Part shown: piece by piece, positions 11,379 to 22,765 of the stretch
Position numbering within the stretch: position 1 is the stretch's first letter
How the letters are laid out: each line of letters opens with the position of its first letter
NCBI RefSeq assembly: GCF_036898095.1
Contig: NC_090746.1
Span: 115,316,063-115,380,062, forward strand
From: Palaemon carinicauda
Lineage: Eukaryota; Arthropoda; Malacostraca; Decapoda; Palaemonidae
Direction of reading: 5' to 3'
Length of the DNA stretch: 64,000 nucleotides
Program-made: the position numbers and the translations under genes
The notes under the pieces: generated by a model
Databases searched by the model: none
Told to the model about the DNA's origin: nothing
What the model saw: the letters and a program-made list of their open reading frames with translations, nothing else

Positions 11379-11825
11379 ATGGAGCATCCCCGCCGTTGTC
11401 TTGGGCCTATGGCCGGTAAATTGTGTGGACTGTTCCTGTCGAAACCTGAAGTAGACCCGCACTCCTTGTGTTCGTCTTGTAGGGGCAGTGTGTGTTCCCC
11501 TACCGCCACGTGTCCGGAGTGCGTGTCCTGGAATGAGGTGCAGTGGGTGCGTTACGGCACCAAAAAGAAGGCGACGAAGAAGTTGCCTAAGAAGCCGAGC
11601 ATCTCTTCTCCCCTTGCTTCGGCGGGCGTGTTGTCAGACCGAGCTTCCATGCCACCCTCCCCTACCCAGAGTAGGGGACGAGGCAAGTCCGTTGCGGGGA
11701 AGAGGACCATGGCCCTTCTCCAGGAGTCTGATCTACAAGATAGTGGGGTTGTGGCATCTTTCCAGGCAAGTGTGGGGCCTGAGGGAGGGTCGGGAGTGTG
11801 TGGGGGGGATGGAGTTCTGGTGTAA
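11379..11825 (+). pseudogene. DIRS-1 Gag-like ORF, N-terminal part
   Basis: The chosen ATG starts a protein that aligns with the start of the DIRS-2 Gag-like ORF. Both have a cysteine pattern C-(6)-G-x-x-CG, then D-P-H-x-L-C-x-x-C-R-G-x-x-C and C-x-E-C-x-x-W, followed by a lysine/arginine-rich patch (GTKKKATKKLPKK). The pattern suggests a zinc-binding fold, but the family role is inferred only from position. The frame closes at 11825, and the Gag continues in other frames, so this copy is broken. Confidence 0.7.
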
Positions 11826-11984
11826 GCAGGGCACGTCTCCTCTGATGACCCTATGTAGGGGAAAAATGTCCCTAATTCTTCTCCAGCCTCTTGGGCTTGT
11901 TTTTCAGGAACTTCTGCAGCCGAAGGTACCACTGAGAAGGAACACTCGCCGACATCAGACCCCCTCGCGTGGGTACCCCCGAAG

Positions 11985-13555
11985 ATGCCCTTCAGGTCCC
12001 CGCTGAGAATGGAAGAGGGTTTCGGTTCCTGGTCCCCCACTGAAGAGCGTCCGCGCTCCCCTCCAGCGTCATCTGCTACGTTTCCGGACGTCGTGTTACA
12101 GGCCCCGTCGTCTGTCGAGCGTCAAATAAACCCTCCTACGTCTTTGCGTGAGTCGGGCCCGCCTAAACGGGTCTACAAGTTGTTGGGTTCGTCAGTCGAG
12201 GCATTTTCCTGCTCCTCGGAGGATGAAGCCCGGAGGAAACACAAGACGTCGAGAGAAGTCCCACAGGAGGCACTCCCGTTTGCGCTCCAGCTCTCGCCAC
12301 GGGAGGAGGCGTTCCGGATCCCCCAGAAGAAAATGGAGAAGTAGTGGCTCCCCAGATGAGGAGTGGGTTGTTATCCCTCGCAGCAGACTGCTGGAGTTGG
12401 CAGCACTTCCAGGCTCTTCAAGTTGGCGCCCTAGAGCCAATTCTTTGGAGAGATACTCGTCTGGTGGCAGATTCGACCGACGGAGGGAGTCATCATTCCA
12501 GGTCCCAGCAGACAAGCATAAGTCCGCGAAGGTTCCGGCTCCATCCGCCCAGCGGAGAGTCGCCCCTTCGGTCTGGCAGCTGCGTCCAGACCTCCAAGGC
12601 ATCCCTGAGCCGTCAGGATCGTGAAGGACGCCTCCCCTCGCTGAGCAGACCCGCAGACACGTGGACCTCCGTGAGGAAGGATAGACCGAGGACGGAGGCC
12701 TCCGTCTTGACGGCTATGCCCGTTCTTCAGCCAGAACCCCAGGAGATGGAGAGGACTAAGGCCTTGACTTCTCCACGTACGAAGACCTCCGACGGAGGAG
12801 CCCCGTCTCAAGCAGCAGTTCGTCCTGCGGAGGAGCTGGACGATCAGGGGGAGGGTTCAGCAGCGAAGGTGTCAGTCTATCGAAGGGTGATAGGGTTCAT
12901 TCGGAGACACCACAGGCTGGACAAGCCCGAGCCCCCCTCAGAAGAATTCTAGCGGTCCAGTCTCAACAGACTAGTGGATGCCCCCGTCCAGCAGAGACCC
13001 TCCCTGGCACTACCGTTAGCCAGGGATGTGAAGCTAGGTAGAGCCCACGTGGACAAGATTGTGGCCAACCACGCCGAGGCTCCCAAGAACCAGAGTTCCT
13101 CCAAACTACTACAGGGCCTGAAGTCCCAGAGCAAGTTTTACCTCCCGGAGGGCCACCGTGCAGGCGCCTGTACTCTGGAACCTGCACTCGCTGTTTTAAG
13201 ACAGGGAGCTGCGGAAGAGAGGGCCTCGACAGCACCAATCTGTTTTCCTCCTTCGGAAGCCACCATGATGGAGGAGGTAGCGAAGGACCTCATGAACGTC
13301 TCCTCCTGGCTGGATTGGTGGGCTTCTACCCTAGTGGGCGTCCAGGCATCGTACGACCTCACGGTCCCAGAAAATCAGTCCTTACTCAAGGAGCTGATTA
13401 GCTTGGGAGGTAAGGCCCTGAAATTTCTGTCGTACCAGTCACTAGCGCAGGCCGCCAACTGGGTCCTACGGAGGAGGGACACGGTCCTCAACAAGATCAC
13501 CAGACAGCTCCCTGAGAAGCCTAACCCTGTGGGACGACTCTTATTTTCCCCCTGA
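11985..13555 (+). pseudogene. DIRS-1 Gag-like ORF, middle and C-terminal part
   Basis: The rest of the Gag is spread over three frames (11985-12344, 12148-12624 and 12344-13555, the last with a TAG at 12950). The middle is an arginine/serine-rich tract (SRHGRRRSGSPRRK). The C-terminal part has SSWLDWWASTLVGVQ, LLKELISLGGKALKFLSYQS and WVLRRRDTVLNKI. It aligns with TSWLDFWLGTLGILL and SVLKRRDAVTERF of DIRS-2, which supports a shared capsid-like domain. Frameshifts and a nonsense codon make it non-functional as read. Confidence 0.65.
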
Positions 13556-13811
13556 AGGCAGCTGAGGAGTTAATTGAAAGGGCCAGGAAACTCAAGGACC
13601 AGGGCGATCCCAGACCCCTTCCAGTGAGGCCCGCACACAGAATCACTACCTCCGATGTTCCTCTACCGCCTCGGGCTTCTCCTAGCCAGCCCAGGAGAGA
13701 CACCCCTACTACGGCCTGGTCACAGTCCTCTCAGCCCTCCCATAGGGGAGCAGCCTCAGCTCAATCCTCCTATAGGCCTTTATATGCAGCGTCCAGAAGA
13801 GGGCTTTCTAG

Positions 13812-15071
13812 GTGGGGGGATGCCTCAAACACACTTGGCAAGCATGGAAAGACCATGGAGCAGACCCGTGGACCGTGGCAGTCCTGAAGGAAGGGTACAG
13901 GTTACCCTTCCTAGCGGAATCCCCACCTCTGATACCAGATCAGCAGGCAGGGTGGCTAGCCCCCAAGGACCCCTTGAAAAAGACAGCCCTGCAGGAAGAA
14001 GTCTCAGCGATGCTGGCAAAAGGAGCGATGGAACCAATCAAGGACCCTGGTGTCGGGTTCTACAGCAGGCTGTTCCTGGTGGAGAAAGCGACAGGGGGCT
14101 GGAGACCGGTCATAGACCTCTCAGCCCTCAACAAATTCGTGTGCAAGACCGACTTCAAGATGGACACTCCGAAGTCGGTCTTAGCGTCCTTGAGGGAAGG
14201 GGACTTCATGATGTCAGTAGATCTCAAGGACGCCTACTTCCAAATTCCAGTTCATCCCTCCAGCAGGAAGTACCTACGAGTGAAATGGGGTACCCAGACG
14301 TTACAGTTCAAGACCCTCTGCTTCGGGCTGTCCACAGCCCCTCAGGTCTTCACGACGGTCTCGGCCTGGGCACACGAACAGGGCATTCGCCTGATTCGGT
14401 ACCTAGACGACTGGTTGTTACTTTCAGCCTCAGAGGAAGTACTGAGGGAGCAAGGCACAAAGCTTCTGCGGTTCTGCAACGTCCTGGGTATCATCATCAA
14501 CGTGAAGAAGTCCCAGTTGATACCCTCCACCAGGATGAACTACCTCGGAATGGTTCTAGACTCCGCGGAGAGATTAGACAACTTGGACCAAATCCTCCGT
14601 CCCTTCCTGTCGGACCAGCCCAGGAGAGCGAAGGACTGGCAGAGGCTGATAGGACACCTTGTGTCTTTAGAGAAACTGGTCCCCCAAGGCAGGCTGAAGC
14701 TCAGGGAGGTCCAGTGGAATCTGAAGGAGAGCTGGAACCAGAGGGACTCCCTCCACAAGGTGATCCCGGTGTTCCCGGAGATGAAGGAGGTCCTAGAGTG
14801 GTGGTGCGGCAGGTCGAACACCCTCAAGGGAATGCCCTTCGCAGCCGACCCTCCGGAGATGCTCCTGTTCACGGACGCATCAAAGGTCAGCAAGAGGGAG
14901 TTGGACGGACGAGGAGAAAGCCCAGCACTTAAACGTGCTAGAGATGAGGGCAGTACGAAGGGCATGCCTGGAGTTCGTCCATCTACTCTGGGGGAACACC
15001 GTGGCGCTGATGTGCGACAACGCCACGGTGGTGGCCTACATAAAGAAACAAGGACGACTAATAAGGAGTAG
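13812..15071 (+). pseudogene. DIRS-1 reverse transcriptase
   Basis: DIRS-type RT motifs are seen in order: GFYSRLFLVEKATGGWRPV, IDLSALNKFV, SVDLKDAYFQIPVHP (box A), LCFGLSTAPQVF and RYLDDWLLL (catalytic YLDD at 14400-14411). Compared with DIRS-2 it lacks about five residues between APQVFT and SAWAHEQG, right before the catalytic strand. Around FTDASK (about 14875) the frame slips, so the RNase H part is read in another frame. The gene is expected to be inactive. Confidence 0.85.
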
Positions 15072-15190
15072 TTGTGAGTCCTTACGTTGGAACTTCTGGA
15101 ATGAGCCGAAGTAGAACGGATCAGAATCTCAGCAAAGTTCATTCCGGGAAAAAGGAACGTCCTGGCCGATAGCCTCAGCAGGATGGGATA
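14870..15190 (+). pseudogene. DIRS-1 RNase H fragment
   Basis: FTDASK supplies the first acidic residue. In the following frame, EKAQHLNVLEMRAV and MCDNATVVAYIKKQG supply the E and second D of an RNase H. A stop follows, and the FIPGKRNVLADSLSR-type segment near 15140-15185 is also disrupted. It sits between the RT and the recombinase, as in DIRS-2. Confidence 0.7.
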
Positions 15191-15194
15191 AGTA

Positions 15195-16659
15195 GTGGGT
15201 TCCGAATGGTTCCTGCACTCAGAAGTAGCCAAAACCATCATTCTAAAATGGGGATCACTGGTGATGGACCTCTTCGCAACGAGGTTGAACGCACAGCTCC
15301 CCGTGTTTTGTTCTCCTGTGCCAGACCCAAGAGCGGCGTTCGTGGATGCCTTCCAACATCCCTGGGACAACCTCGACATTTACGCCTTCCCTCCCCTTAG
15401 GGATGCTCAGACAGGTCCTCAACAGAGTAAGGAGCCCGAACAACCTGTGGATGACTTTGGTAGCGCCCTGGTGGCCGGAGAGAGAATGGTTCGTGGATCT
15501 AAAAGAACTGGCACAACTTCCACCTTGGCCCCTTCTGGACAGGCCAGACCTTCTTCGGCAACCACATTTCCAAAGGCTTCACGAGAACCCTCGGTCCCTC
15601 CGCCTTCACGCGTGGAGGTTATTGAGCGTCTCTTGAGGAAAGAAGGCTATTCGTCGGGGACGGCAGCGAGGATGTCACGCTACCTGAGGCGATCATCGGC
15701 TGCAGTCTACCAAGCAAAATGGGCCACTTTTACTAAGTGGTGTGCCTCAAAGACCATCAAGCCCCTGAGGGCCTCCATCCCGGAGATAGCGGACTTCTTA
15801 GTTTATCTCAAGGATGTGGTCAACATGTCCATCCCGTCCATCAAGGGAGTACGAGCTGCTCTGGGTCAAGTCGTCCTCCTGAAGGGCATCGACCTGGGAA
15901 CCTCCAGACATCTCTCGATGCTCATTAAGAGCTTCGAGCAATCGTGGCCCCCGCAAGCCGTTCGGGTGCCACGGTGGGATGTGGCCAGGGTCCTGAAGAT
16001 GTTGTCAGAACCTCCCTTCGAACCCCTAAAAGAACATCGTGGACAAGGATCTCACCCTCAAGACGGTTTTCCTATTGGCATTTGCTTCGGCTAAACGAGT
16101 AGGGGGGAGATACATGGACTGTCCTACGAAGTCTCTCACTCGAAGGGTTGGCGGGAGCTCACCTTCAGGTTCGTGCCATCCTTCGTTGCGAAGACCCAGA
16201 ATCCGGCTGTGTGAGATCCCAGGTTTGAGGGATTCTCAATTCCAGCAATTCCTCGCTCGGATAACTCGAGGGACTTGCGACTGTGACCTGTCAGGGCCGT
16301 AAGGAAATACTTAGAGGACAGCCAGACTTCAGCCCAAGATCAAAAGTCCGTTTGTGTCCACGGGCCTAGTGAAGAAGCCAGTCTCGAAGAACACTATCTC
16401 CTTCTGGCTGAGGCAGGTGATTATCAGGGCCTACAATAAGGCATATATCCCCCTGCTGGGAAAGCCCAGACCCCACGACATTAGGGGTCTGAGTACCACG
16501 TTAGCTTTCGAGAAGAATATGGCAGTGGGCCAGATCCTGAGAGCAGGCACCTGGGCTAACCAGTCTACCTTCACTGCTCATTACTTGAAGGACTATTCAA
16601 GAAAATCCCTGGACGGGTTCTCAATAGGTACCGTCATTTCTGCGCTCCAAACGGTTTAA
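15195..16659 (+). pseudogene. DIRS-1 linker and tyrosine recombinase
   Basis: The first part has the conserved DIRS linker with DLFATRLNAQLPVFCSPVPD and DAFQHPWDNLDIYAFPP. The recombinase follows: core-binding segment (MSRYLRRSSAAVYQAKW, IADFLVYL), then FASAKRV (first catalytic Arg), HDIRGLSTTLAF (H-x-x-R) and STFTAHYLKD (H and nucleophile Tyr). It replaces integrase and would insert a circular DNA product. Frames change near 16030, where the first frame closes at 16094 and the catalytic part is read from 16039, and box I is corrupted after AKRV. The copy is therefore dead. Confidence 0.8.
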
Positions 16660-16967
16660 AGGTGTAACCACGGGTAATAAGTACAAGAGAGACAGGTTCA
16701 TTCCTTAAACCCCCTTGTTCTTCCTCCCCATATTTCCGCTTGAAATGGTCTCAGATAGGACTTTGAGACGGGATACAAGGACCCCTACTATGGAAGGACA
16801 TGGCTCCTAGGATTTCTTGCAGAAGTGAGTTACTTAGTGTCCAAGAGGAGCTTTTTATGTAGTTTCCTCTATTCTCGTGTTTCCTAGGGGTCATCAAAAC
16901 CTAGCCTCCTATCTAGGCCTTTGGATATATCTAATCACGGTCTCAGAAGGTTAAGGCCACTCCCACC
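16660..16967 (+). other. DIRS-1 3' untranslated region
   Basis: This is non-coding sequence between the recombinase stop and the right ITR. I looked here for sequences complementary to both outer ends and did not find them. Confidence 0.5.
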
Positions 16968-17110
16968 TCCTGAGCAAGCATGCTCTAACCCGGAGTAAGC
17001 CTCAGGGCGTGTATCACTCCTCCTGAGGTTACCCCTCATAGAAAACGGGTATAGGGGTAAACAACACAAACCTGGTCAGTTGGGAGGAGGTCCCAGATAC
17101 TCCTTAAGAA
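16968..17110 (-). repeat. DIRS-1 right inverted terminal repeat
   Basis: This is the reverse complement of 11084-11223 with several mismatches and short indels. The outermost bases (17111-17125) diverge from the left end. Confidence 0.85.
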
Positions 17111-17125
17111 GTACTGATAAGTAAA

Positions 17126-18757
17126 ATACAAATTACTTTAAATTTGTGATATTACTGATTTATTTAAATAAGATATTTACAAGTTATAAAGATCCCTATA
17201 GTTATTACATACACACCATGAGTTTCACCTGGTCATAGGCCATATTATTGATTTTATATTTACACATGTATAGACAATTATTGGGTTGTACTGAATAAAT
17301 CTTGTATTTGAGATATGTTTTAATAATGTCATACAGTATACAGTTTGTTGGAAACAGAACCAAATATATTTCATATGAGTCTTAATGGCAATTAATAAAT
17401 GCTTCATGAAGTTTTTATTCATTGTCATATCGTGTAAAGAAACCTATGTATAATTTTATTATGCGCCATGCTATACTGTATATTTCATATATTCTGTTAA
17501 TTTATTTTACATATACTTGTCCCCTAGCAGCAGAAGTGAAGGTGAAAGTACATACATACATTTTCTAGATGGAGATGTCAGTCTGACAACAAGGAACATC
17601 TTTCCCCAGACACTATTCATAATGAAGAGAGCAAGCAGCGTATGCTTCGTCAAGGATACCACTTCATTCTCGTGGACAGGCAGAATATGCATCTTCGAAT
17701 CCAATCCCCATTCTACAGGAGGTTCTTGCCACTGAAACTTGGATAGTAGTTAGCTAGTTGGTAGATGCTTCCACTTCGAAAGTGTTCACACTAGTGTCCT
17801 CATGAGCATTCTTGAACGATGTTCGTGTCTACTGAAGGATCTCGACAATTCCTGCATTTTACCCTTCCGGAGTACCATGACCTACGGATAATGGCAAGAT
17901 TGAGAAAAACATCAACAAAACTACCAAGGATGGAGTGTCTGGGAATAGAGGGTACGAAAGCATCTTTGGATGATCATAGAAATAATTTCATATTTATCCT
18001 CTCAACATTTTTGAGGTACAATTCTCTCAACATTTTTGAGGTACAATTACTTAATTCAGTTTTCATAGGTAAATAATGAAATTTGATTTTGATTGATTTT
18101 TGCTTTGTGTTTGCTAATTAACAATTTAAATTATATTTATACAAAATTACTGTACCAAAAACATTTGTGTAACTATTTTCAAGAAAATTACTTGAATAAT
18201 AAACCATAATTTTATGCTATCCTTGTTTTTTAAATTCTTACGACCTTCATTTCCATGGTGTTGCAATCTGTAAAAGTATTCATCAAATGATTTTAAGGGG
18301 CATCAGGCATAAATAAGTGATTTCAATGGATAAAACATTAAATATTCAAAGACAACAAGTACCATCATTGTGCATACCTTGAATAGACTTCAAGGTTATC
18401 GTAGATAACACCAGTTTTCTAAACTTAACCATATAAATGTGCGTGTGCTTCTCTTTTGTTTTTAAATAACTGTGACAAGCATTTTCATTGTTAGTGAATT
18501 TCATGGTTTTAATATAAAATAATTTGTAGTTCTATTAAATCAGAAGATTCTCCATTTCCAAGCCTACTTACATAGAATTTAATTTTATCAAGCATAAAAC
18601 CTTCAAGTTTGATTAGGTTCTTTCTGATAGCCATCTTAATTTTTTTTACTCGAGTAATGATGTCATGAAATGATTTGCTCCACCACAGTATTTTCTAACC
18701 TTACTACAGGTAAAAAGGCCTACTGTTCATATGCAACTGCAGTGTGTAAATACTTAC
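17126..18757. other. Unassigned AT-rich stretch
   Basis: No gene or element was recognised. It contains the block near 17860-17960 that resembles 9258-9350, and a 25-bp tandem duplication at 18001-18050. Confidence 0.4.
18001..18050. repeat. 25-bp tandem duplication
   Basis: Two adjacent identical copies of a unit starting CTCAACATTTTTGAGG. Confidence 0.85.
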
Positions 18758-18914
18758 TCTTGCATTGCAGCCTTTCTTACAGGTCCACTTCGTCAGTTCC
18801 CAAAAGTTAGGTGCAATAGCAGTTAATATTGATAATCGTTTTTTCTCCATCCAGGCCCGTTCATGTCTGGATTGAGATGCCCAGTTGCACACTTTACTTG
18901 TTCTCCGAGGGTTG
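18758..18914 (-). other. Possible internal exon
   Basis: On the minus strand a 157-bp open stretch is preceded by a plausible acceptor (TTTTTTCAAAACTAG) and followed by a consensus donor (GTAAGT at 18757-18752). It reads about 52 residues, including WMEKKRLSILTAIAPNFWEL and TKWTCKKGCNAR, with Cys residues at the end as in small zinc-binding domains. The frame is open right up to the donor. No partner exons were identified, and I do not recognise the protein. It could equally be a fragment of an unrecognised transposon. Confidence 0.3.
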
Positions 18915-19540
18915 CTAGTTTTGAAAAAATAATTTTAGGACTTCTGCTTCATACACACTAGCAGCTGCTCTTCCTCTTGTTATACACAAGGACATAAAAT
19001 CTTCCCAACCTCTGTAGGTAAAGATTACAAATCAATGTTGGAGTCTGCTAAGAATAGTGAAGGTCTCTAAAACATCAATACATTCCAAGTCTGCCATGTA
19101 AATTTCTTCTTCTCTTTCCCATAGAAGGCAGACATGTCCTGCAGTGGTAAAAGATTAGGCTTGAACTTCCGTGGATTATTATCTGAAACAAACAAATGGA
19201 ATTAGTATTGATCCCATACATGTAAATACAAACTGCAGGACCCCAAAAGTAAATTTATTTCCAAATAGATGAAAAAGGAAAATACTGAAGAGTTCATATT
19301 TGACCACATAAAGACACCCCCATTTTAGCACGTCAAGATCCAGGAAAACAGTTTTCAGTCTAAGCATATTTTATATCTAAGCATACTGTATATTGTTAAG
19401 AATAGTTCAGCTATACATTGCACAAGCAGAAACATTGTATATTTTCCCGAATAAGACACCATTAATCGCTAGCTTTTCTAGTACTTAAAAATCCAAATTA
19501 AATTAAAGCCCATTTTATATCAAGCTTTTGATATAAACAC
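18915..19540. other. Unassigned stretch
   Basis: Nothing recognisable was found on either strand. Confidence 0.4.
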
Positions 19541-20075
19541 GCAACTGATGTATGGATCGGAGTTGTGGGGAATGAAAGTAACGGAGACACAAATTGAAAG
19601 TGTTAAAGATAAAGTGTCTGAGGAGTATAGCTGGTTTATCTCGAGTAGATAAGGTTAGGAACGAAGTAGTGAGGGTGAGAATGGAAAAGGGCTGTCTGCT
19701 AAAGAAGGTGATGAATGCAAGAGTTGATGGGAGAAGTACAAGAGGAAGGCCAAGGTTTTGGTGGATGGATGGAGTGAAGATAGCTCTGGGTGATAGGATA
19801 GATGTGAGAGAGCGTGCTAGAAATAAGAATGAATGGAGAGCGACTGTGACAGTTCCGATAGGCCCTGCTGCTTCCTCCGGTTGCTTTGGATGACCGCAGA
19901 GGTAGCAGCAGAAGGGGATTCAGCGTTATGAAGCCTCATCTGTGGTGGATAATGGGAGAGGGTAGGCTGTGGCACCCTAGCAGTAACAGCCGAACTCGGT
20001 CGAGTCCCTTGTCAGGCTGGGAGGAACGTAGGGAGGAAAGGTCCCCCTTTTTTTTCATGGATTGATGTCAGCTAC
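19541..20075 (+). mobile_element. 5'-truncated LINE 3' end (same family as window end)
   Basis: This copy starts in the RT C-terminal region and runs into a 3' UTR rich in AGGAACGTAGGGAGGAAAGG and CCCCAAAATTGGGGG (palindromic). Its first 30 bases (19546-19575) are identical to the last 30 of the window (63971-64000), so the two pieces belong to the same LINE family and nearly abut in element coordinates. The tail is indistinct. Confidence 0.75.
19546..19893 (+). pseudogene. LINE RT C-terminal domain remnant
   Basis: It begins LMYGSELWGMKVTE in one frame, then continues in another with DKVRNEVVRVRME and DGRSTRGRPRFWWMDGVK, ending near RNKNEWRATV. The MYGSELW and GRSTRGRPR..W.DGVK motifs are the usual C-terminal signature of many animal non-LTR RTs downstream of the palm. 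At least one frameshift is present near 19600. Clade assignment (RTE-like or other) is uncertain. Confidence 0.7.
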
Positions 20076-20699
20076 TCCCCAAAATTGGGGGAAGTGCTTA
20101 TGTACATACCATAAAGTACTGTTTTTGTTTTTTCAACTTAAATATGTACTTATTGATATAAATCTAATTTTAAATAAATAATCATATCCCAAAATGAAAG
20201 GGAAATATTTCGAATATAAGATTTCCATGAGTATTCAGAAAATATGCTCTACAGAAAATCTCGCTGATCTGATTTCGTGAGTGTTGATTGTGAATAGCAG
20301 GGGGGATAACTGTAGTCCCTAGGGCAGGGGGACAGGTCACATAAGGAAACAGTTGCCTCTCGTCCGCTGGGATGTCTAATGTTAGCACATGTTTGGTTAG
20401 CAACTAATAGTTATACTTCATCCACCAAGGGTTCACTTCTGCTTGTTTTGCCAATCCTCAATAATACCATTAGAGTGGTGCAGAAATCCAAAAAAACCTT
20501 TATGGGGTGTGACAGTTGCAGTCAACTGAAGGGATCAAAGAGACTATCACATCAGTGATTACTAATTCTCAGTGCTGATCGGGAAGATTTCGGGACCTGA
20601 GTGCCAACTGAATTACCTTCTATACAGTATCATCGAGCCACTCCACTTACCCATACCGATTGGGTGAAAAGGGTTAGTTAGACTTGTTGCAACTTCCTT

Positions 20700-21190
20700 C
20701 GCTGCAAGATAGGTTTTGAGCTCCCTATGAGGTTACTAGATCTGGATGTATAGAGAGGTATTCCACCCAATCAAGTTCCATCCGCCATTCTTAGATCTTA
20801 TTCTTAAATTTAGTGCGTTTCCTGTTATCAAACATGCAAGTAACAGAATGTTGGTGCGTAACAAGATCAAAGTGCTTTCTAAGGAAATGACTCCACCTTT
20901 GTACAGCTTCCATGATAACCATGGCCTCCTTTTCTACGATGTGATAATCCTAGACATTAAGGCCTCGGGCCTGCCACTGGTCAAGTACTGCCGAGTGATA
21001 CTTCTAAGGCATCACAGACCTGCAAAGGCAAATTTTCATCCACACGATGTAGTGTTGCTCCTTCAAGTTCCTGTTCGAGTAGTTTGAAAGGCTATGAAGC
21101 TTCATCTTTAATTTCTTTACTCTTGCCAGTGGTTGAATTTTAGCAGAAAAATTATGTATCCATTTAGCATACGCAAACATACCCATAGCC
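20700..21190 (-). pseudogene. gypsy-C RNase H fragment
   Basis: The minus strand gives DYHIVEKEAMVIMEAVQRW followed by SHFLRKHFDLVTHQHSVTCM and FDNRKRTKFKN. These match the conserved RNase H stretch of gypsy elements (VEKEA..I..A...W...L....F.L.TD..S). Here the TD is changed to TH, removing a catalytic aspartate. Upstream YAKWIHNFSAKIQPLARVK is the usual linker between RT and RNase H. Stops interrupt it. Confidence 0.65.
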
Positions 21191-21229
21191 AATTATGTCG
21201 ATGATATGCACAGTTTTAATAGTTTCAGT

Positions 21230-21700
21230 AGCATCAAGAGTTTGGTTCCTCTTGTTGCCCTCAAAAAAGCACTGCACATTCTGATCATGTTCTTGAGTGT
21301 GTCCAGCAAAAGTGATTTTGTTCAACCATGGGAAAACACCTTGAAGTTTTCTTCTTTCGCCAACTTATACATAGTTCGTTGAAAGGCTGATGCTCTATTA
21401 GTAACTCTAAAATATTCTATAGAACTGGTACAGGTGTCCGTTGGCTTCAAAAGCTGTATACTTCTTTTCTGATTCCTTTAGTGGGACTTGTTGGCAAGTG
21501 CTTATAAGTAAAAAATGCACTGTTGAGAGTTCATTAACCATGGTACAATCCTTGTTAATACATCCAGTTCTGTATACAGATTTATAATTTGTGAATAATC
21601 CACACATACACCCTTTTCTTATGCTGATTAAAGAGTTCCTTAACCACCCCAACTTGAGCTCTCCATGGTGATATGCTATCCTCAGCAACACCCTTGGACA
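21230..21700 (-). pseudogene. gypsy-C RT fragment
   Basis: Minus-strand frames give QQVPLKESEKKYTAFEANGH and LYQFYRIF, then in another frame FPWLNKITFAGHTQEHDQNV. The first matches RT motif B of gypsy elements (YHQI.L....KYTAFE..G.LYQF). The second matches the region just after the YxDD box, which itself is not visible in any frame. Confidence 0.6.
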
Positions 21701-21899
21701 AGAGACAACCAGTTTCCATTTTAATGAACTCTGTCATCTTCACAGTAGTCTTGATTTGGTGACAATAGGCTTATAATTAGGTGACAAATGCTGGAAGATA
21801 GCTCATCCAGTAAAGCAGTTTCTAACGAATAGTAGGAGTTAGCTTCAGAAAGTTGAGCGCTGATTTCAGTCCACCATATTCAATAGTCACTTTCTGATG

Positions 21900-22180
21900 C
21901 TGTTCTAGTGCTACATCTTCGTCTATATAACTGTCATCACTGCACGAATCAACAAAGGATGTCAACTTTTGTCCACTGTTGTCGAGGTAGCTGCCTGATA
22001 GAGGCTTTGAGGAAAGGTGGTACCTGTGTTAACTGCAAGAACAGATGACAGGGATCAAATACTGTAGCTGTTGTAAATGTACCTCCATATGTCTATTGTT
22101 TAGACAGGCACCCTTTTGTTGAAGAGTGCTCTTCTTTCTACATTCATTGCAAATGGAATCCTGAGCTGGACAGTGCACAC
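21900..22180 (-). pseudogene. gypsy-C protease and zinc-knuckle remnants
   Basis: On the minus strand CPAQDSICNECRKKS looks like the first half of a CCHC knuckle. KLTSFVDSCSDDSYID resembles an aspartic protease active site (DSG changed to DSC). The order and spacing fit a gag-pol junction, but the segments are short and degraded. Confidence 0.45.
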
Positions 22181-22335
22181 AAATATGATAGGTACCTCAC
22201 AAAAAAGCACTCTCTCTGTAGATGAAGTAGACGCTAATACTTTATTTTGCCAGTTACCTCACAGCTTTCAGACTTTTGTCCACTTCACATAGTCACCTGC
22301 AATAAGAGCATGATCAGAGGTAATCACAGTGGCAG

Positions 22336-22765
22336 TATTATTACTTGCTAAGCTACAATCCTAGTTGGAAAAGGGGCATGCTTTAAGCCCAATGGCTCCA
22401 ACAGGTGAAATAACTCGGTGAGGAAAGGAGATACAATACAAGAGAAGTTTAAAAATAACATTAAATCTTATATATATATAAACTATAAAACTTCAAAATA
22501 ACAAGAGGAAGGCAAGATAGAATATTGTTGTTGAGCTTACCCTCGAGTAAGGGAACTCTACCACAGGACAGTGGAAGACCATGGCACTACCCAGGACTAG
22601 AAAACAATGGTTTGATTTTGGAATGCCCCTCTCCTAGAAGAGCCGCATACCACAGCTCAAGTTTCTCTTCTACCCTTATCAAGAGAAAAGTAGTTGCTGA
22701 ACAATTACATTGTAGTTAACCCTTGAGCAAAGAATTTTTTTGTAATCCCAAACACTGATCCAAAT
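22336..22765 (-). mobile_element. SINE-like repeat, 5'-truncated copy
   Basis: It is homologous to 33402-34025 (same orientation) and, inverted, to 37588-38204. The shared tail block contains GCTACAATCCTAGTTGGAAA and GGCTCCAACAGG. The sense strand is minus, so the 3' end is at the low coordinate. No protein is encoded. The 3' tail block is also the 3' end of the LINE at 34796-36110. Confidence 0.75.

Larger units (their letters stand above)
11049..17125 (+). mobile_element. DIRS-like tyrosine-recombinase retroelement DIRS-1, degenerate
   Basis: The order of parts is inverted terminal repeat, Gag-like ORF with a cysteine-rich start, RT of the DIRS type, RNase H, linker, tyrosine recombinase, 3' untranslated region and inverted terminal repeat. 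No LTRs, integrase or protease are present, as expected for DIRS. Coding regions carry several frameshifts and stops. It is related to DIRS-2 at 24328-32048, but the proteins are clearly diverged, so this is a separate family. I could not find an internal complementary region before its 3' ITR. Confidence 0.88.
20480..22270 (-). mobile_element. Decayed gypsy-type LTR retrotransposon (gypsy-C)
   Basis: Read on the minus strand, fragments appear in pol order from high to low coordinates: a zinc-knuckle-like segment (about 22178-22135), a protease-like segment (about 21985-21900), RT pieces (21700-21230) and RNase H (21190-20700). All are broken by stops and frameshifts. No LTRs are recognised. 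The SINE copy at 22336-22765 lies just upstream. Confidence 0.65.

Noticed and set aside
13655..14932. Long + strand open frame of 425 codons overlapping the DIRS-1 RT
   Set aside because: It is a GC-rich shadow of the RT frame, rich in G, P, S and R, without motifs. The RT in the other frame has all its catalytic boxes.
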